A stretch of 64,000 bases of DNA, from contig JAJKFJ010022407.1 of the NCBI GenBank assembly GCA_027382625.1, forward strand, positions 1-64,000, read 5' to 3'. Source of the stretch: Tetmemena sp. SeJ-2015. Lineage: Eukaryota; Ciliophora; Spirotrichea; Sporadotrichida; Oxytrichidae. A model generated the notes under the pieces. The model did not search any database and was not told where the DNA came from. It saw nothing but the letters and a program-made list of their open reading frames with translations. The first letter of the stretch is position 1; the number at the start of each line of letters is the position of its first letter. This document shows, one piece after another, positions 21,103 through 32,829 of the stretch. The translations under genes were made by a program, and so were the position numbers.

Positions 21103-22228
21103 TCACATGATGTTCCAGTAATCAGTAAATGTATTACATAGCTTACTGCACACGCACTGAGCGCTCAGAGCATAGTGACTCACACTCACTGTGTCATCTA
21201 GATAATCCAAATCCAAAGTCGGATTACCAACTGAGGTGCAGCCTACCACAAATACCACAGGCTTTTCTTTCACATCAAGATCTTCTTTTACGAACTCATT
21301 TAATTATTAAAGTTTAAACTCGTAGAGATTGACTAGCTTTTGCGCTTTGAGAGAGGTTCCAATCACCTTTGCTCCCTTAGGCAAGTATTGAGCTATGGGA
21401 GGCCTTATTACTTTCATCAAGAAGTTCTCATTAGTACTCTAACAATCATATATAAGAAGATTGTATTAAATTCAATTATAACTCTTATTGTTTCCAGTGA
21501 CGCCCTGAGGGGCAACAATTCTTTGCTTTGTGAGAAGCTGAGCCATGAGCCCTGAGAATCTCTTGAAAGTTCTGGGAATACGGATGGAAGGATTTATCTC
21601 AATCAAAATTCCCTTGCTAGTCTTCATGTAGATACTAAAAATGTAAGCATAAATCTTTTTAGATTTGGAGTTTTCCTGCTTTGTTAATAGGAGTGTCGTC
21701 CATTAAAGCTAGCAAGCACTATAATGAATGAGCTATAAGTTTGTGCTTACCTAATGAGCAATATCTGGTCTGAAATCCTCAAGTGATCTTTTCATCTTCT
21801 GAACTATCAGCTTCTCATGATCATCGCAGTTTAGTAACTCTATTCCTTTCTTGGTCTGAGCAATCTCAAGAGTTCTAATTAGTTATTTGTCAAATTATAC
21901 TATCTTACGCAGCTTCAAGTATGACAATGAGTCTTTGTCTAGAATGATAGTCATTTTTAGCACCTGATGTATTATGAGGAATGGAATGATCATGGATAAT
22001 AACTTCCTCATCTATTAGATTTTCCTAATCAACATAACCACTCTCTTTGTCAAAATATCCTCGTTCCTGTTCAGATTTAAATTAATTAGAATATGATGGA
22101 AGGACGGTGTGATCATCCTCATCATCATCATCATCTTGCTGCTGTGGTACTTGTCTTTTGAGTTTTTCTTCTCTGCTCTGCTCTTTTTCTTATTTTTTAG
22201 CTGAAGACTTTTTAAGTTGTCTGTCCAT
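21103..22228 (-). CDS. EMG1: EMG1/NEP1, 18S rRNA pseudouridine N1-methyltransferase
   Basis: EMG1/NEP1 methylates a pseudouridine in small-subunit rRNA and is needed for 40S ribosome assembly (established for the family). Visible in order from ATG 22,228: a charged N-terminus with an Asp run, [121 protein letters not shown] and a C-terminus ending in NIM before TGA 21,103. Nearly every SPOUT-fold signature of the family is present. Two IESs (21,629-21,664 and 21,877-21,897) and two short GT-AG introns (near 21,460-21,505 and 21,720-21,752) interrupt it. After removing these the frame runs through. A frame ambiguity remains near 21,940. The unit 1 copy is a pseudogene, so this is likely the working gene. 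Confidence 0.85.
21629..21664. other. IES, 31 bp, pointer ATCTA
   Basis: Repeats TAGAT at 21,629-21,633 and 21,660-21,664 (plus strand). Removing 31 bp turns a stop-containing frame into [17 protein letters not shown] of EMG1. There are no GT...AG ends, so it is not a spliceosomal intron. Confidence 0.75.
21877..21897. other. IES, 16 bp, pointer TAATT
   Basis: Repeats AATTA at 21,877-21,881 and 21,893-21,897. Removal of 16 bp eliminates a TGA and gives [19 protein letters not shown] in EMG1. Confidence 0.7.
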
Positions 22229-22786
22229 GTTTATTATCAGATAGCTGCAATAATTAAAATTAGTGATTCTATATTTAATTTCAATTTTTGACTCAAGCAT
22301 ACTTCATTTTATAGAATATAACTAACTATGAGGATATTAAATTATAGATTTGATGATAGGTAAAATAGTGTATATATAGAATTCAATAAACCTCTTATGA
22401 AAAAGATATTACTGAATATGATGGCGAATTGAAAGTTAATATTTAAGGTCAAATTTATAGTTTAGAATTTAATTAAACCCAAAATGGATTTGAGGTAAGA
22501 CAATTAATTTTCTCAAAACAAATATCAATCAATTCATTTAAGTTACACAAAAATAATTAGCATTAAGTATAATACATTGTAGATTATTTATTATTCTCAT
22601 CACCTTATGAAACTTTATAACTCTTTTCTAAGGTATATCAAAACATATTATATGCAATTTTAATTAAAAAAGGATTAATTAAATTATTTTTTACCAAAAT
22701 TGTAATGATATTAAAATGAAGCAGTGAATAGGCGGCAGAAACTTTTCTAATAAACAAAAACGACTTTTCGCCTTTCAATACTTAAA
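22229..22786. other. intergenic, divergent promoters
   Basis: AT-rich gap between the EMG1 start (-) and the start of the membrane protein gene (+). No conserved element recognised; the promoters of both genes would lie here. Confidence 0.5.
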
Positions 22787-25204
22787 ATGAAGACTAGTTC
22801 AATCATAAAAAAGCACCCTCTGAGTAGGACCATAGAGCTGCTTCTATAAATTCAGACTACGAAGTTGTAAACGTCAAACAAAGTAAAAGTTTATTGTCTA
22901 TTATAATTATTTGGCTAATCTTTTCTATTAGATAAAATATTTTAACTCCGTAAGATTAAGCTTATTGATGGACTAGCTTTGATTACTTCAGTATTCATAA
23001 AAAATATGATAAACCAAAACTTAATTTATTAAATGCGGATTTTTAAAATTCTAGTTTATAAAATGTGGATATACTTTAAGTAATGAGTATCGATGGGAAT
23101 AGGATTTCAGTTTATGCTAGGACCACTGATGATTGACCCATATACAAGTAAATTTTTAGTTGTGATTAATATCCATCCTCAGCTCTATTTATGTTGGTGG
23201 TATTCTTTGTGGCTTGCATGATATCTTGCGAAATGCTCTACGAAACTATGTTGCTTAATTTATATATTTAATTAATTATTATGGTTGCTGACTAAGTTAT
23301 GGTAAAATTATCTAATTCTTGAGAAATAATTTAGTTCTCTGCCTGAGATCGCTTACTTTCTGGGCAGTGGCAAAGAAGCAATATACTTCATAAGTTTTGC
23401 AGTTATCACCTTCTACCTCTCTCTACCCAGCTAATACCTCTGTAATATTAAGAGATTCAAAAAAAACATTAAATTGTCAGTTTAAATCTAAAATTTTTGA
23501 AAGAGAGATTTATAGCAGAAATAAAATTTTATTATTCAGAAAGCTTTTAAAGTGTGGAATAGTTTTGAGGACAGAAACCTATAATTCCTCGATAATTTTA
23601 TTGGTAAAAATTAGTATTGAATATACATTGATGAATACTAATAGCGGATTAATTTGAGTTAGCATAGATCGATCTGTTTTTGGGGTTGATGATCTAGGAT
23701 TTTAAGTTAGAAGAAGCTTCAAAACCCATGCTCTACAATATGCTCATGATTGGAATATCAGTTGTTCTTATGCCTTTCTGCCTCATCAAGGACATCCACA
23801 AAATCAAGGTAACATGACAATCCCCTCCTTTAATAACACTTATTGATATAGTTTCTGAGTTATTTGATTATAATCGTTGACCTATCAATCCTCGTGGACA
23901 TGGTGTGTCTTATTCTAATCTACAAGCCTAACCCCCAAATGGGGTCAAACACAGACTTCTTGAAACTCAACTCACCTTGGATTTACATTGGGGAATTTTT
24001 AGAGCTCTTCCAAATGCAAATAAACTTTATATACACTAAACATCTATGAATATATTAGGAATGTATATTTATACTACCTGTGGGTGATGCAGTGCACCTC
24101 AGAGCAGAAAAGAGAAAGTGTGGGCAGGAAGCTCTTACCAAATTCCTAACTTCTTCATCGTTATCTTCTCTCTCGCTTACTGTCTTTAATAATCAGTCAT
24201 TATAAGTATTTATGCTTTATCTTCTGGGTTATCTTAATTTCACAATAAACATAGACGAGTCTGCTCCGATACAGCCTTTCAACCCTGAGCAGATTTTTCA
24301 GTTTTACTAGGAAAACACCTATGGCAAGATATTCTTCTTCCAGCAGATACTTTGTGTATCCTGGTCCTACCTTGTTAGTTCTCTATCGGCAAAGAATTCA
24401 CTTTCATTTTCTTCGATGAGATTATTACCATAATCTAAATTGAATAATTATCGTGTATCTAGATATAACTTATTTCAAAGCCATTTTATATTGTATTAAA
24501 GTACTTAAAGTCTCGTGATATAAACAAATCACTGAGCAAGAAGATAGATGAGCTGAAGTCTTTGAAAGGGAGCAAGAACCTATACACAGATGACATGGTG
24601 CAGAAAATACACAAAGACCTCTACTTAATTGTCAGGCAGCCCTACCTCAAAATTAGCAACAAGAAGTATATAAATGAAATTATTTCTCATTTTAAGTACT
24701 ATCTGATAACTACATGTCTGTACATACCGAATGTGCTTTTGAGTTTTGCGTTCTACCAAGCAGCTGGCGACGATGTTAATAGAAGCATACATACCTTCGC
24801 CTCTAATGTCACTATCAAGTTCCTCAAGACTCCCGTCCTCCCCTACATCATGTTCTTTCTCCCTGGCTACTACTATCACACACAATATATTTTGCTCATA
24901 AGTTAATAATTTGTCCAATTAAATAGTTAATATTACAAAGCGTGCAAATACTTTCAAGTAGAGTAAGTTTTATAGTTGTAAATGACTTATAATTAATTGT
25001 AGGAACTAGAGGAAAGCAAAATATGGTATTGCGATGGCGGTGTTTGGAATTGTTCTCCTCATTCTAGTAACAGCTTTTTCGATATACTCTGCCTTCTATG
25101 TTCAATTTGAGCTCTATAACAATATACCACCTAAAAGCCTTGATTTCTTTGAACTATAGTCCATATTCTAGACACTATTCGCTAATATTCTTCTAGATTA
25201 TTGA
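22787..25204 (+). CDS. multipass membrane protein, unknown family
   Basis: ATG at 22,787 (MKTSSIIKKHPLSRTIELLL) and stop TGA at 25,202-25,204. Hydrophobic segments seen in order: FQFMLGPLMI (about 23,110), MLVVFFVACMISCEMLYETM (about 23,190), MLYNMLMIGISVVLMPFCLI (about 23,740), IIIVDLSILVDMVCLILI (about 23,870), and KAKYGIAMAVFGIVLLILVT near the C-terminus (about 25,020). A soluble helical part, KSRDINKSLSKKIDELKSLK...NLYTDDMVQKIHK, lies at 24,505-24,630. At least one GT-AG intron (about 23,810-23,850) and several AT-rich breaks interrupt the frame. It may be a channel or transporter, but no signature supports a specific family. Confidence 0.55.
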
Positions 25205-25365
25205 TGTTGATATAGTGAAGTTTCAAGGAAATAAAATTGTTCATATGCTTCTAAATAATCTGTAGTCATCATCTGTTTGCTCTTGAGTTACCTCTGTAGG
25301 AATCTGAGGATGAACCCGCACTCTCAGTCCTCATCCTTTCTAGATTGATAAGCATTCATAAATTG

Positions 25366-28300
25366 TCAGAAGCAAACACATTATAATATTCCCCTGCTAT
25401 CCTTCTGCTTGTCCTCATTTTTCTCAGTGATGCTGGTGATGTTTCGGTGGTAGGCTTGGATATCAGGGGCAGAGTTGTTCATCATCTGCACCTAGTTAAA
25501 TGTAAAGCGTTTATCTGCACCAATAAAATGTAATACAATTGGTTCCCTCTTCTTCTGAAAACCGCCTTGACTATCTTCCCTCTATCTTTGCGTCTCTTAC
25601 TTATTATCGCGAGGCTTGACAGATTCCTTTGAGATTAGATCACTCTTTTGACTATTAGTTTCAGAGGAGTCTCTCACATTGGCAGGTGAGATATCTCTGA
25701 CTTGTTCAAGGGTCTTCCGTAATAAAGTATATTTAAAATACCTGGGTGGTAGATCACGAGGGTTGGGCTCCTAACTTTTCTATCTATTAGGCTGAGCTCC
25801 TTTAGCCACTGGATCATAAGCAGCATACAAATAAAGAAATATTAATTATCTATCAGCGTCTATCTTGGTATCATTCTACTTTTGGTCTTTCTTATCTGCG
25901 GCGAAGAAGTTCAAGAACTTCAGCATAGTCCTTTCAGTTAACTGCATGCTCATCACAATTGCCTTTTAAGCACCTCCTCCCGCTTTTTTCTAATTTTGGC
26001 TTTTCATCTCCACTAACTCTGCTGATGGGGGCTTACTCAAGAAGTTCATAAACTATATCTTATTGAAATTTTCTAATGATATTTTAAAAATGAGAAAGTT
26101 TATTATTGATAGATTACTCTAGTTCCAAAGAAATTTGACACTTAAATTTGTATCTAATATTGAGGCGTGCAATTGTGGGCATCCTTTATAAATCATCATC
26201 TTAGTTTTTCTAACTCTGTTTGTTATTTCCAGTTTTTCTATTGTTGTTGTCTTGAGCGGAAGAGGTGCTGGACTCAGCTGAGCTCTGTCTGCGATTGTTG
26301 CTTCTCTGATTTGCATTTGCCGCACTCTGCTTCCACTGATCAAAGAAAGAGTTAAGTCCCTCTCTTGCTGTTGCTGCTGCATTTGATTATAGTCTCTATT
26401 CGTGCTCTGATTCGAGTTCATCTTAAGGTTCTGTTAGTTTCTCTAGTACTCCAGTGACTATTAGAGCAGCAAATTTCCTTTAGGCTGCTTTGACTTCTGA
26501 TCTTTCGTCTCCTCAGTTTGAAGAGTGCTGTTTGCGTACTCTTTTTCCTCCTCCATTATCACATCGTCAGAGAGCACCATGCTATTCTTACTCTCTTTTC
26601 TCTGCCTAGCTACTTACTACTGCTATTACAATTGCAATCTCTGATTCTTAAGCAGCTGACTTTAAGCTTTCTGCTTTTAAAAGTCATCATCAGTCTAGGC
26701 GTCAGAGGACTCTTCGTCACTCATCTAGCTACCGAACACTTTCTGCTTCCTGAATTAATTGAACTGGCTTTACTTTCCTTGGTCAAGCTTCATTTCATTA
26801 CTATTGCTAAAGCCAGGTGAGGTTCTAAACTTGGCCTAGACATCCTAACCTGCTAAAGGCTAGCTCTTAGAGATCAATTCCTACTTCTAACTCTTAACCT
26901 AGTCTGATTTACAAAAATGTTTAGAACTAAAATACAACAACGATTGCTTATCAACTAGATAGATAAGCTGCTCCTAATTTCTCTACTTTGAATTTTGGTT
27001 GAAATCTGTGTTGTGAGAGTGCGAAGTGAAGTCACTGCCTTGCCTTGCAAATATATTCAGATACTGCTAGGTATTAGTCTGCTGGTTACTTTGACTGAAG
27101 CTACTCACCTTCCGCTGCTGCTATTACTGCAACTACTGTTGCTACTAGTGAAAGTTCTACTCTTCATCCTCATCTTCCTCCTCTGAACTTGAGTCTTTTC
27201 CTAGGTATTGTCTTGGGTTGAAGCTCTCTTGATTAATTAAGTTGACCTGATTTTGAGGTACAGTTAGGGTATCTTGAGCAAATTAATTGACCTCAGTCTC
27301 TAGGGTGTTTAGAGTGAAGCTCAGATTCATGATCTCTTGGTCTATCTCATCTCCTTGTGTGAGTGAGAACCCATTTTCATTTTTGACATCAGATTCATCT
27401 GTCTACGAGAGTGAGGAGGGGTCGTTTAGTTCATTGAGGCCCTTGAGTTCAGGTATTATCTCCTCCGTGATGTAGCTCTTAAGTTCGTAGACTATCTTGT
27501 CTTTGAGCATTGCTTTGTCATTAGGAGTGATCTTCATCTTCTTCTGAGTGAAGTGCAGCTTGAAGGCATCCTTGATGTGCGCCTTCTTAATGTCTATCAG
27601 CTCTTTCATGAGAGTTTTAATGTTTAGATAGTGGTTGGAGTGGTTCAGCAGTGACTTAGAGTTGATGCTGGTCATGTGCTCGAGTGCATAGTGCTTTAGA
27701 GGATTTGCGAGCTTGGCTGCCTGAGTAAGCTGCTGTAAGTTTTCAATGCTCTTCTTGGCCAAGCCTGATAGGTTTTGGGCTATGTCTGATAGGAGAAACT
27801 GATCTTCGCTCAGTAAGTTGTATTCAAACAAAATATAATGATATATTCCTTTGGAACATCCAGGACTAAACACATGGATTAGGAAAAGTAGAAGTTTACT
27901 TTCATTAGCTGAGAGAGCAGATAGTTTTTTAATAAGTATGGGAAAATTGGACTCAATGTCTTTCAGATATTATAGCCTAGAAACTATAGGATGAGTTAAA
28001 TAATTTTTATTGGATTATGAAAAGCAATAAAAATTTCTTAACTCTTTATTTTGAAGCCAGAAAATGGATCATATGCAAACTTCCTAAATTCTAAAATTAA
28101 TTTAAAACAACAGTTTTCTTCTTATAAATTCATAATAATTATATAGAAGAATGAATTTATATATTAATCTAGTTTTATCAAATTTCGTGATTCTTAAACA
28201 AATTATTTCAAATTTGAATATATTCTTTCTATATTTGTTGTAGATGGTCTTTAGTGAGTTTTGCTCAAACTAATTTTTCATCATAAACACATCGTTGATG

Positions 28301-30618
28301 CTTTCACATGACAGCTAAATAAAAAAGCATTAAAGCTAGGCAAGTTTAGAGACTAACTTTATCATAAACTTCGACAAGTCTTGAAGTTACTGCACCTTCC
28401 TATGTGAATTAAGTTAATTACAGATAGATCTACTAGGCTTACTCAGAATCAAACATGTTGTGCTAGTTTGAAATTATCTCATCCTTGAGAGCTGCATTCT
28501 GCTTTTCTAACTCAGTGTTCTTTTTTTGCAGTTCGCTCAGTGCTTGACTCTGCTTCTGCAATCTCTAGTTGGCATCTTATCTCTACTGATCCAATTGAGT
28601 CTGTAGCTGCATGATTTGCTCTTTGAGGGATGTCACCTCCTCATCATCTTGCGACATTTGAGTGTGAGTTATTGGAGTCAGCACTATGTCTTTGCACCTC
28701 TGAGCAAACTGTAGAGTGCTGAGAGACTCCTGATAATTTCTGACTGAGGGGCCGAGAGTTGCCAAAAGTACGATCTTTGAAGCACCTGATAAGGAATTTT
28801 GAAGCACTCTGGTCAGCTTAGAGGATCTGTAGGGGATGAAACTTTTCTTCTAGTTAAGAGATATAAATATAAGGGTTATAGTTTGCAAGAGCTGAAATCA
28901 CGTTTCCAAGAGCACTTAAGCTTGCGTTAATGTGCTTGGCTTCTTCAAGTCTGGCGCCAAAGATAAATGAAAGTATATATCTAACCACTTGAAGTTGTCT
29001 ATCTCACTCTCTCTGAGCCAGCTAAATCGATGAGTGTGAGTCTGCCATTGCACTGCTGTGTGGAGTTGAAAGCAATCACCTTGGTCTAGTAGACATCTAT
29101 ATTTAAGATGGTGTGGCTTCTGCTAGAGGTCTGATTCATGTTCTAGCTTGCCATCTGTCTATGCTCAAGTCCAGAGTTTATAATACTCATCGCTTGTTCC
29201 AGACTCTTAACTGGGACTGATACCAGATCCTCCAAGAAGACCTCCCCGTTCTCTTCTCTGATAGATAAGTTCTTGTTCTGTGGGTTAAGCATGTCTTATA
29301 TTTGCTCTTGATAGATTTGGTAGAAGGAGAGCTGCACTTCCCAGTCTAGCACCAAGTTTTGCTTCTTCTGCTCTTCAAAGAACCTGAAAATGAAGTCAAT
29401 CGACTGAGGGATGATTCCCTGGCTCTCCTCTTGAATTTAACTGAGGACACCCATGGTGTAGGTCTTGCCAGTTCCAGTTTGTCCATAGACAAAGTAGCAC
29501 CCGTGATAGCCATTGAGCACATGGAACACTAGGGGGAGTGCAGATTCTTGGAATACATCTGTCTCTTGGGAGTGCTCTGTGAATACATTGTTGAAGTTGA
29601 AATCACGTGGGGGGTCTTGATAGTTCATGAGAGTTATCCTGCCCTGGGATGGGAGAGTGACGCAGCTCCACATGTTAGCCATGTCATCAGAGTAGTTAGT
29701 GTAGAGAGGATTTTCAGCGTCCTCTAACTCATGCTGGAAGGGAGGCCTTATCCTTGCATACACTTGTACGTTCTCTCTCTTTGAGGCTGGCTCAGAGCTT
29801 TAAGAGCTCAGTGATGAAAAAATACCAAGGTCTAATAAGCGAAGTGAGCTTGGCGAGAAGACTCTCTAGTTTTACTTTATATTTTGAACAGCCGCTCGAT
29901 TACTAGCCTAGCCATTCATCTAAGTTTAATAAGAATACGCTTAAATAATTTTTCAAGCAAATGAAAGATTGATTATAATAAGTTTGAACAGTTTCTTATC
30001 TTGAATAATTAGGCTACAAGAGTTATTGCTTTTGCCTGGATTGCTAAATGGCCTATTCTCTCTAGGAGTTTGGCTGGAAGCCTGGCTGCTAATTTATCTA
30101 GGCAAAGTTATACTCTACGATTCCTTTACTCAGGCTCTGCAGATCTATATGAGAAGATAAAAATATATCTTTATAACTTGATGAGTAGCAGGGAGTTTTT
30201 ATTATTGCATGGGAGACTTGGAGATTATCTAGTCGTTGATCTGTTGGGCCTTTGAGTAGACATAGTCATTTATTCTAATTGGAGATTTAGAGGCGCTCAC
30301 TTTGGATAATAAGAATAATACACTATACTCTGCATTAGGATTGCACCCTCTCGTAAGTGTTCATGTTGTTATTGCTATTGTTATTGTAGGAGTTGTTTTC
30401 GAACTGTCTGAGCGAGCTTTGAACAGCAGACTTCGACTTATAACAATACTACAATGCATTTATGTATACTAGTTAGGCTGGTAGGGGAAGGACTCATTGG
30501 ACTTGCGCAGAGAATTGTTGGACTGCCTGAGTGCGTTCTTGCTGGAGTGAGTGCTCTGGCCGAGCCGTGGGGACTTGCTGAGCTGCAGATTGGAAAGATT
30601 GAGTTATCCACTTTTCAT
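25366..30618 (-). CDS. kinesin-family motor with very long Q-rich tail
   Basis: Kinesins are microtubule motors. The motor domain (about 28,600-29,790) shows [12 protein letters not shown]-loop [13 protein letters not shown], switch [10 protein letters not shown], switch [12 protein letters not shown], and [19 protein letters not shown]. It is followed by a coiled-coil neck ([14 protein letters not shown]). The tail continues across a 410-bp IES (27,827-28,242) into an 820-codon TGA-free frame ending at 25,366. It is rich in Gln encoded by TAA, TAG, CAA and CAG, with acidic and basic patches. Upstream, an N-terminal Ser/Asn/Gln-rich extension starts at ATG 30,618 ([20 protein letters not shown]). 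Ser and Asn runs there are interrupted by tiny IESs (30,446-30,471; 30,304-30,341; about 30,123-30,160; about 29,945-30,005). ATG 29,919 is an alternative start. One 42-nt GT-AG intron lies near 28,310-28,350. Subfamily not assigned. Confidence 0.85.
27827..28242. other. IES, 410 bp, pointer TACAAC
   Basis: Repeats GTTGTA at 27,827-27,832 and 28,237-28,242. The interior is very AT-rich. Removal joins NSLKTIYN to [16 protein letters not shown] in frame, linking the kinesin coiled coil to its tail. GT-AG splice ends do not fit the join. Confidence 0.75.
28851..28883. other. IES, 28 bp, pointer AACTA
   Basis: Repeats TAGTT at 28,851-28,855 and 28,879-28,883. Removal restores [19 protein letters not shown], a highly conserved kinesin block. 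Confidence 0.8.
28957..28987. other. IES, 28 bp, pointer TGG
   Basis: Repeats CCA at 28,957-28,959 and 28,985-28,987. Removal restores [20 protein letters not shown], the conserved kinesin alpha4 region. Confidence 0.75.
30304..30341. other. IES, 34 bp, pointer ATCC
   Basis: Repeats GGAT at 30,304-30,307 and 30,338-30,341. Removal gives [20 protein letters not shown] in the kinesin N-terminal extension. Confidence 0.55.
30446..30471. other. IES, 20 bp, pointer TAGTAT
   Basis: Repeats ATACTA at 30,446-30,451 and 30,466-30,471. Removal joins [11 protein letters not shown] to [15 protein letters not shown] in frame. Confidence 0.55.
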
Positions 30619-30661
30619 TTCTTAAATTATAATCCCATTTGCTGTTCTCATTCCATCAATT

Positions 30662-32829
30662 CAACAACCCACAATTTATTAAAAAGTTGAGGTGAGTGCT
30701 TGGCCTCATGGATACACAATACTTCTATGGGTGATTAACTGAGTGTGTAGATCATTAGAGACATGGAGCAGGACGTGGCCAATGCTCAGGGCGACACCAG
30801 ACACTCTGAGACCATGAGAGTGGAACTCCAGACCTTCATCACCGAGACCTCAGTCAAGATAAAGGACGACGCCAGACAGAACAAAACCTTCCAGGACAAG
30901 TTGATTGACGAGAACAAGCAACTCCAGCAGGAGATCCTGAGACTGAAGGAAGCTCTGATAATGAAGGAGAGAGAGCGACAGGACCAGCAGATGCGCTACG
31001 AGTCTGTGATTGTGGAGAAGGACATCCAGATCAAGAGTAAGATTAATAAGTGTGCTGGTGTAGTGTGTGTTAATTGTTATCGTGTAGCCTTGACTGAGAC
31101 TAACTTGCAATCCTAAATAGGCAAATAATGAAAGGAGTTATATGAATGTGATTATTAATGTGTGGCTAAGATCAGAGAGCAGGAGTAGATCATCAGAGTG
31201 AACGCTGACATCGCAGACCAACTCAGATCTGCCCAGTTGATGCTCGAGCAAGTCATGGACCAGAAGAGGAGACTCCAGAAGGAGCTAGATACGCAACTCA
31301 CACTCTATAAGTTTGAAGAGAAGGTGTACAAGGCAAACAAGACCTCCCTCGAGTTGCTGAGACTCTGCTATAAATATACACACTATATATGTAGTTAAAG
31401 TATTTGGTGTTTAGAAAGTGGGAAATTAAGTTGATATAGAGTGCTTGGAGGAGAGAAGATATAAGTTTTAATTTATTTAAAGATATGTCTACCACCCACA
31501 AGAAGTCATCAGCAGCCTCACCCACCAGGAGATCCCAAGCCAACTGTACCAACAACCCATACTTTATCTAACTTATCTGTAGTTGACAATCACTAAATTG
31601 AAAAGTGATAATGGCCATTTATTTGAAAGTGTTGTGTAAATTCGAGACAGGAGATCTTGAACGTGGACAAGGAGTTGATCAGAGGATTGACCGAGAGAGA
31701 AGTTGAAATCGAGCACTTGAAGACCACAGTCATCGCTCTTAATCAGAAAGTTGAGGTGAGTGCTCCCATCCATATTTTTACTAAGCAGGAGTCTAATCAT
31801 CATCGTGTGTGTAGATTATCAGAGATATGGAAGTGGATGTCAGCAACCACGTCACCCTCACCAAGAACTCAGAGGTGCAGAGAGTAGAGCTCCAAACCTT
31901 CATCAGACAGTCAGCTGTCTAGATCTAAGAAGATGCCGCCAAAAACAAGCAGTTCTAGGATGAGTTGATCTCCGAGAACAAGAGACTCAGGGACGAGCTG
32001 CTCAAGGCCCAAGCCACCATCAATGACAAGGAGTACAAGATCCAAAGTAAGCATCCTCATACATACACATGCACATATCGCTAACTCATTTTACAGCTCT
32101 CACTGAGACCAATCTCTATAATAAGTATTAATGTATATGATGAATCTGCAACTACTGTACAAGGTGAGGGAACAGGAGCAGATCTTGAGAGTGAAAGCCG
32201 ACGTGGAGGACCAGCTCTTCAACGCCAACAGACTCATTGAATCTCTCCACACCCAGAAGCTGAAGCTGCAGAAGGAGCTAGAGACTGCCAGCGACTACAT
32301 CCTCGCCCTTGAAGAGAAGTCATAAGCTATCATATAGGATAGAGTTGCTGAGACAGCTGAAGGATGCTGAGATTGAGATTGAGACCCTCAAGAACTACAT
32401 CATTGAGCTCAAGCAGAGAATCGCCGTCTACATCCCAGTCAAGGACGACGCCATAGATAGACGCCTCGCTGAGTTCATCAACAACTACCCCGACAGACAG
32501 AAGCTCAAGATCATGTTCCTCAGAGAGAGCGAGGGAGTAATTTATCATCATCTCTCCTTTATATTTGTGGAGTTTATCAGTTCGGATCTAAGAGAGTGGC
32601 AGTCAGAGTCGACAAGGACAAGATCAACATCAGAGTTGGAGGTGGATACCTCTCCATTGACGAGTTCTTGGACCAGTACACCCCCGCCGAGTTGGAGAAG
32701 ATGGAGCGCAAGGACCCCCTCAAGAAGTTCTCAGAGAAGGTCGCCATGCAGAAGACCCTCGTAGGCAAGGAGGTCAGAGAGAGCTCACCCATCAGAGGAG
32801 GATCCCCCACCAGAGGCTCCCAACAGTGA
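30662..32829 (+). CDS. coiled-coil protein with C-terminal GAS2 domain; rearranged germline gene
   Basis: Two successive coiled-coil modules of about 190 residues resemble each other: IIRDMEQDV...RVELQTFI...REQEQIIRVNADIADQL (30,750-31,360) and IIRDMEVDV...RVELQTFI...REQEQILRVKADVEDQL (31,810-32,310). The C-terminus has FGSKRVAVRVDKDKINIRVG and VGGGYLSIDEFLDQYTPAE, a GAS2-type domain that binds microtubules in known proteins, then a Ser/Pro/Arg tail ending at TGA 32,827-32,829. GT-AG introns interrupt it (about 30,690-30,753, 31,036-31,088, 31,757-31,813, 32,047-32,097 and 32,537-32,580). MDS order is unusual: the segment at about 31,480-31,559 joins by pointer CAACAACCCA to 30,662-30,671. 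The main reading continues from GAGAC at 31,359-31,363 to GAGAC at 31,644-31,648, skipping that segment. The likely start, ATG 31,485 (MSTTHKKSSAASPTRRSQ), is one base out of phase with the join. Confidence 0.7.
31480..31559 (+). other. out-of-order MDS of the GAS2-domain gene
   Basis: This segment lies inside the IES between GAGAC pointers 31,359-31,363 and 31,644-31,648. Its 3' end, CAACAACCCA (31,550-31,559), repeats at 30,662-30,671, the start of the first coiled-coil module. It therefore belongs before a block that precedes it on the chromosome. Frame across the join: PSQLYQQPTIYQKVEIIRDM. Confidence 0.6.
32320..32334. other. IES, 10 bp, pointer TCATA
   Basis: Repeats TCATA at 32,320-32,324 and 32,330-32,334. 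Removal restores LALEEKSYRIELLRQLKDAE in the GAS2-domain gene, matching the equivalent place in module 1. Confidence 0.65.

Noticed and set aside
28957..28987. Spliceosomal intron in the kinesin motor
   Set aside because: No GT...AG boundaries give the conserved frame; the TGG repeat join does.
30850..31110. Minus-strand ORF opposite the first coiled-coil module
   Set aside because: Shadow of the plus-strand coiled coil; the real frame continues through Gln-coding TAA/TAG and matches module 2.
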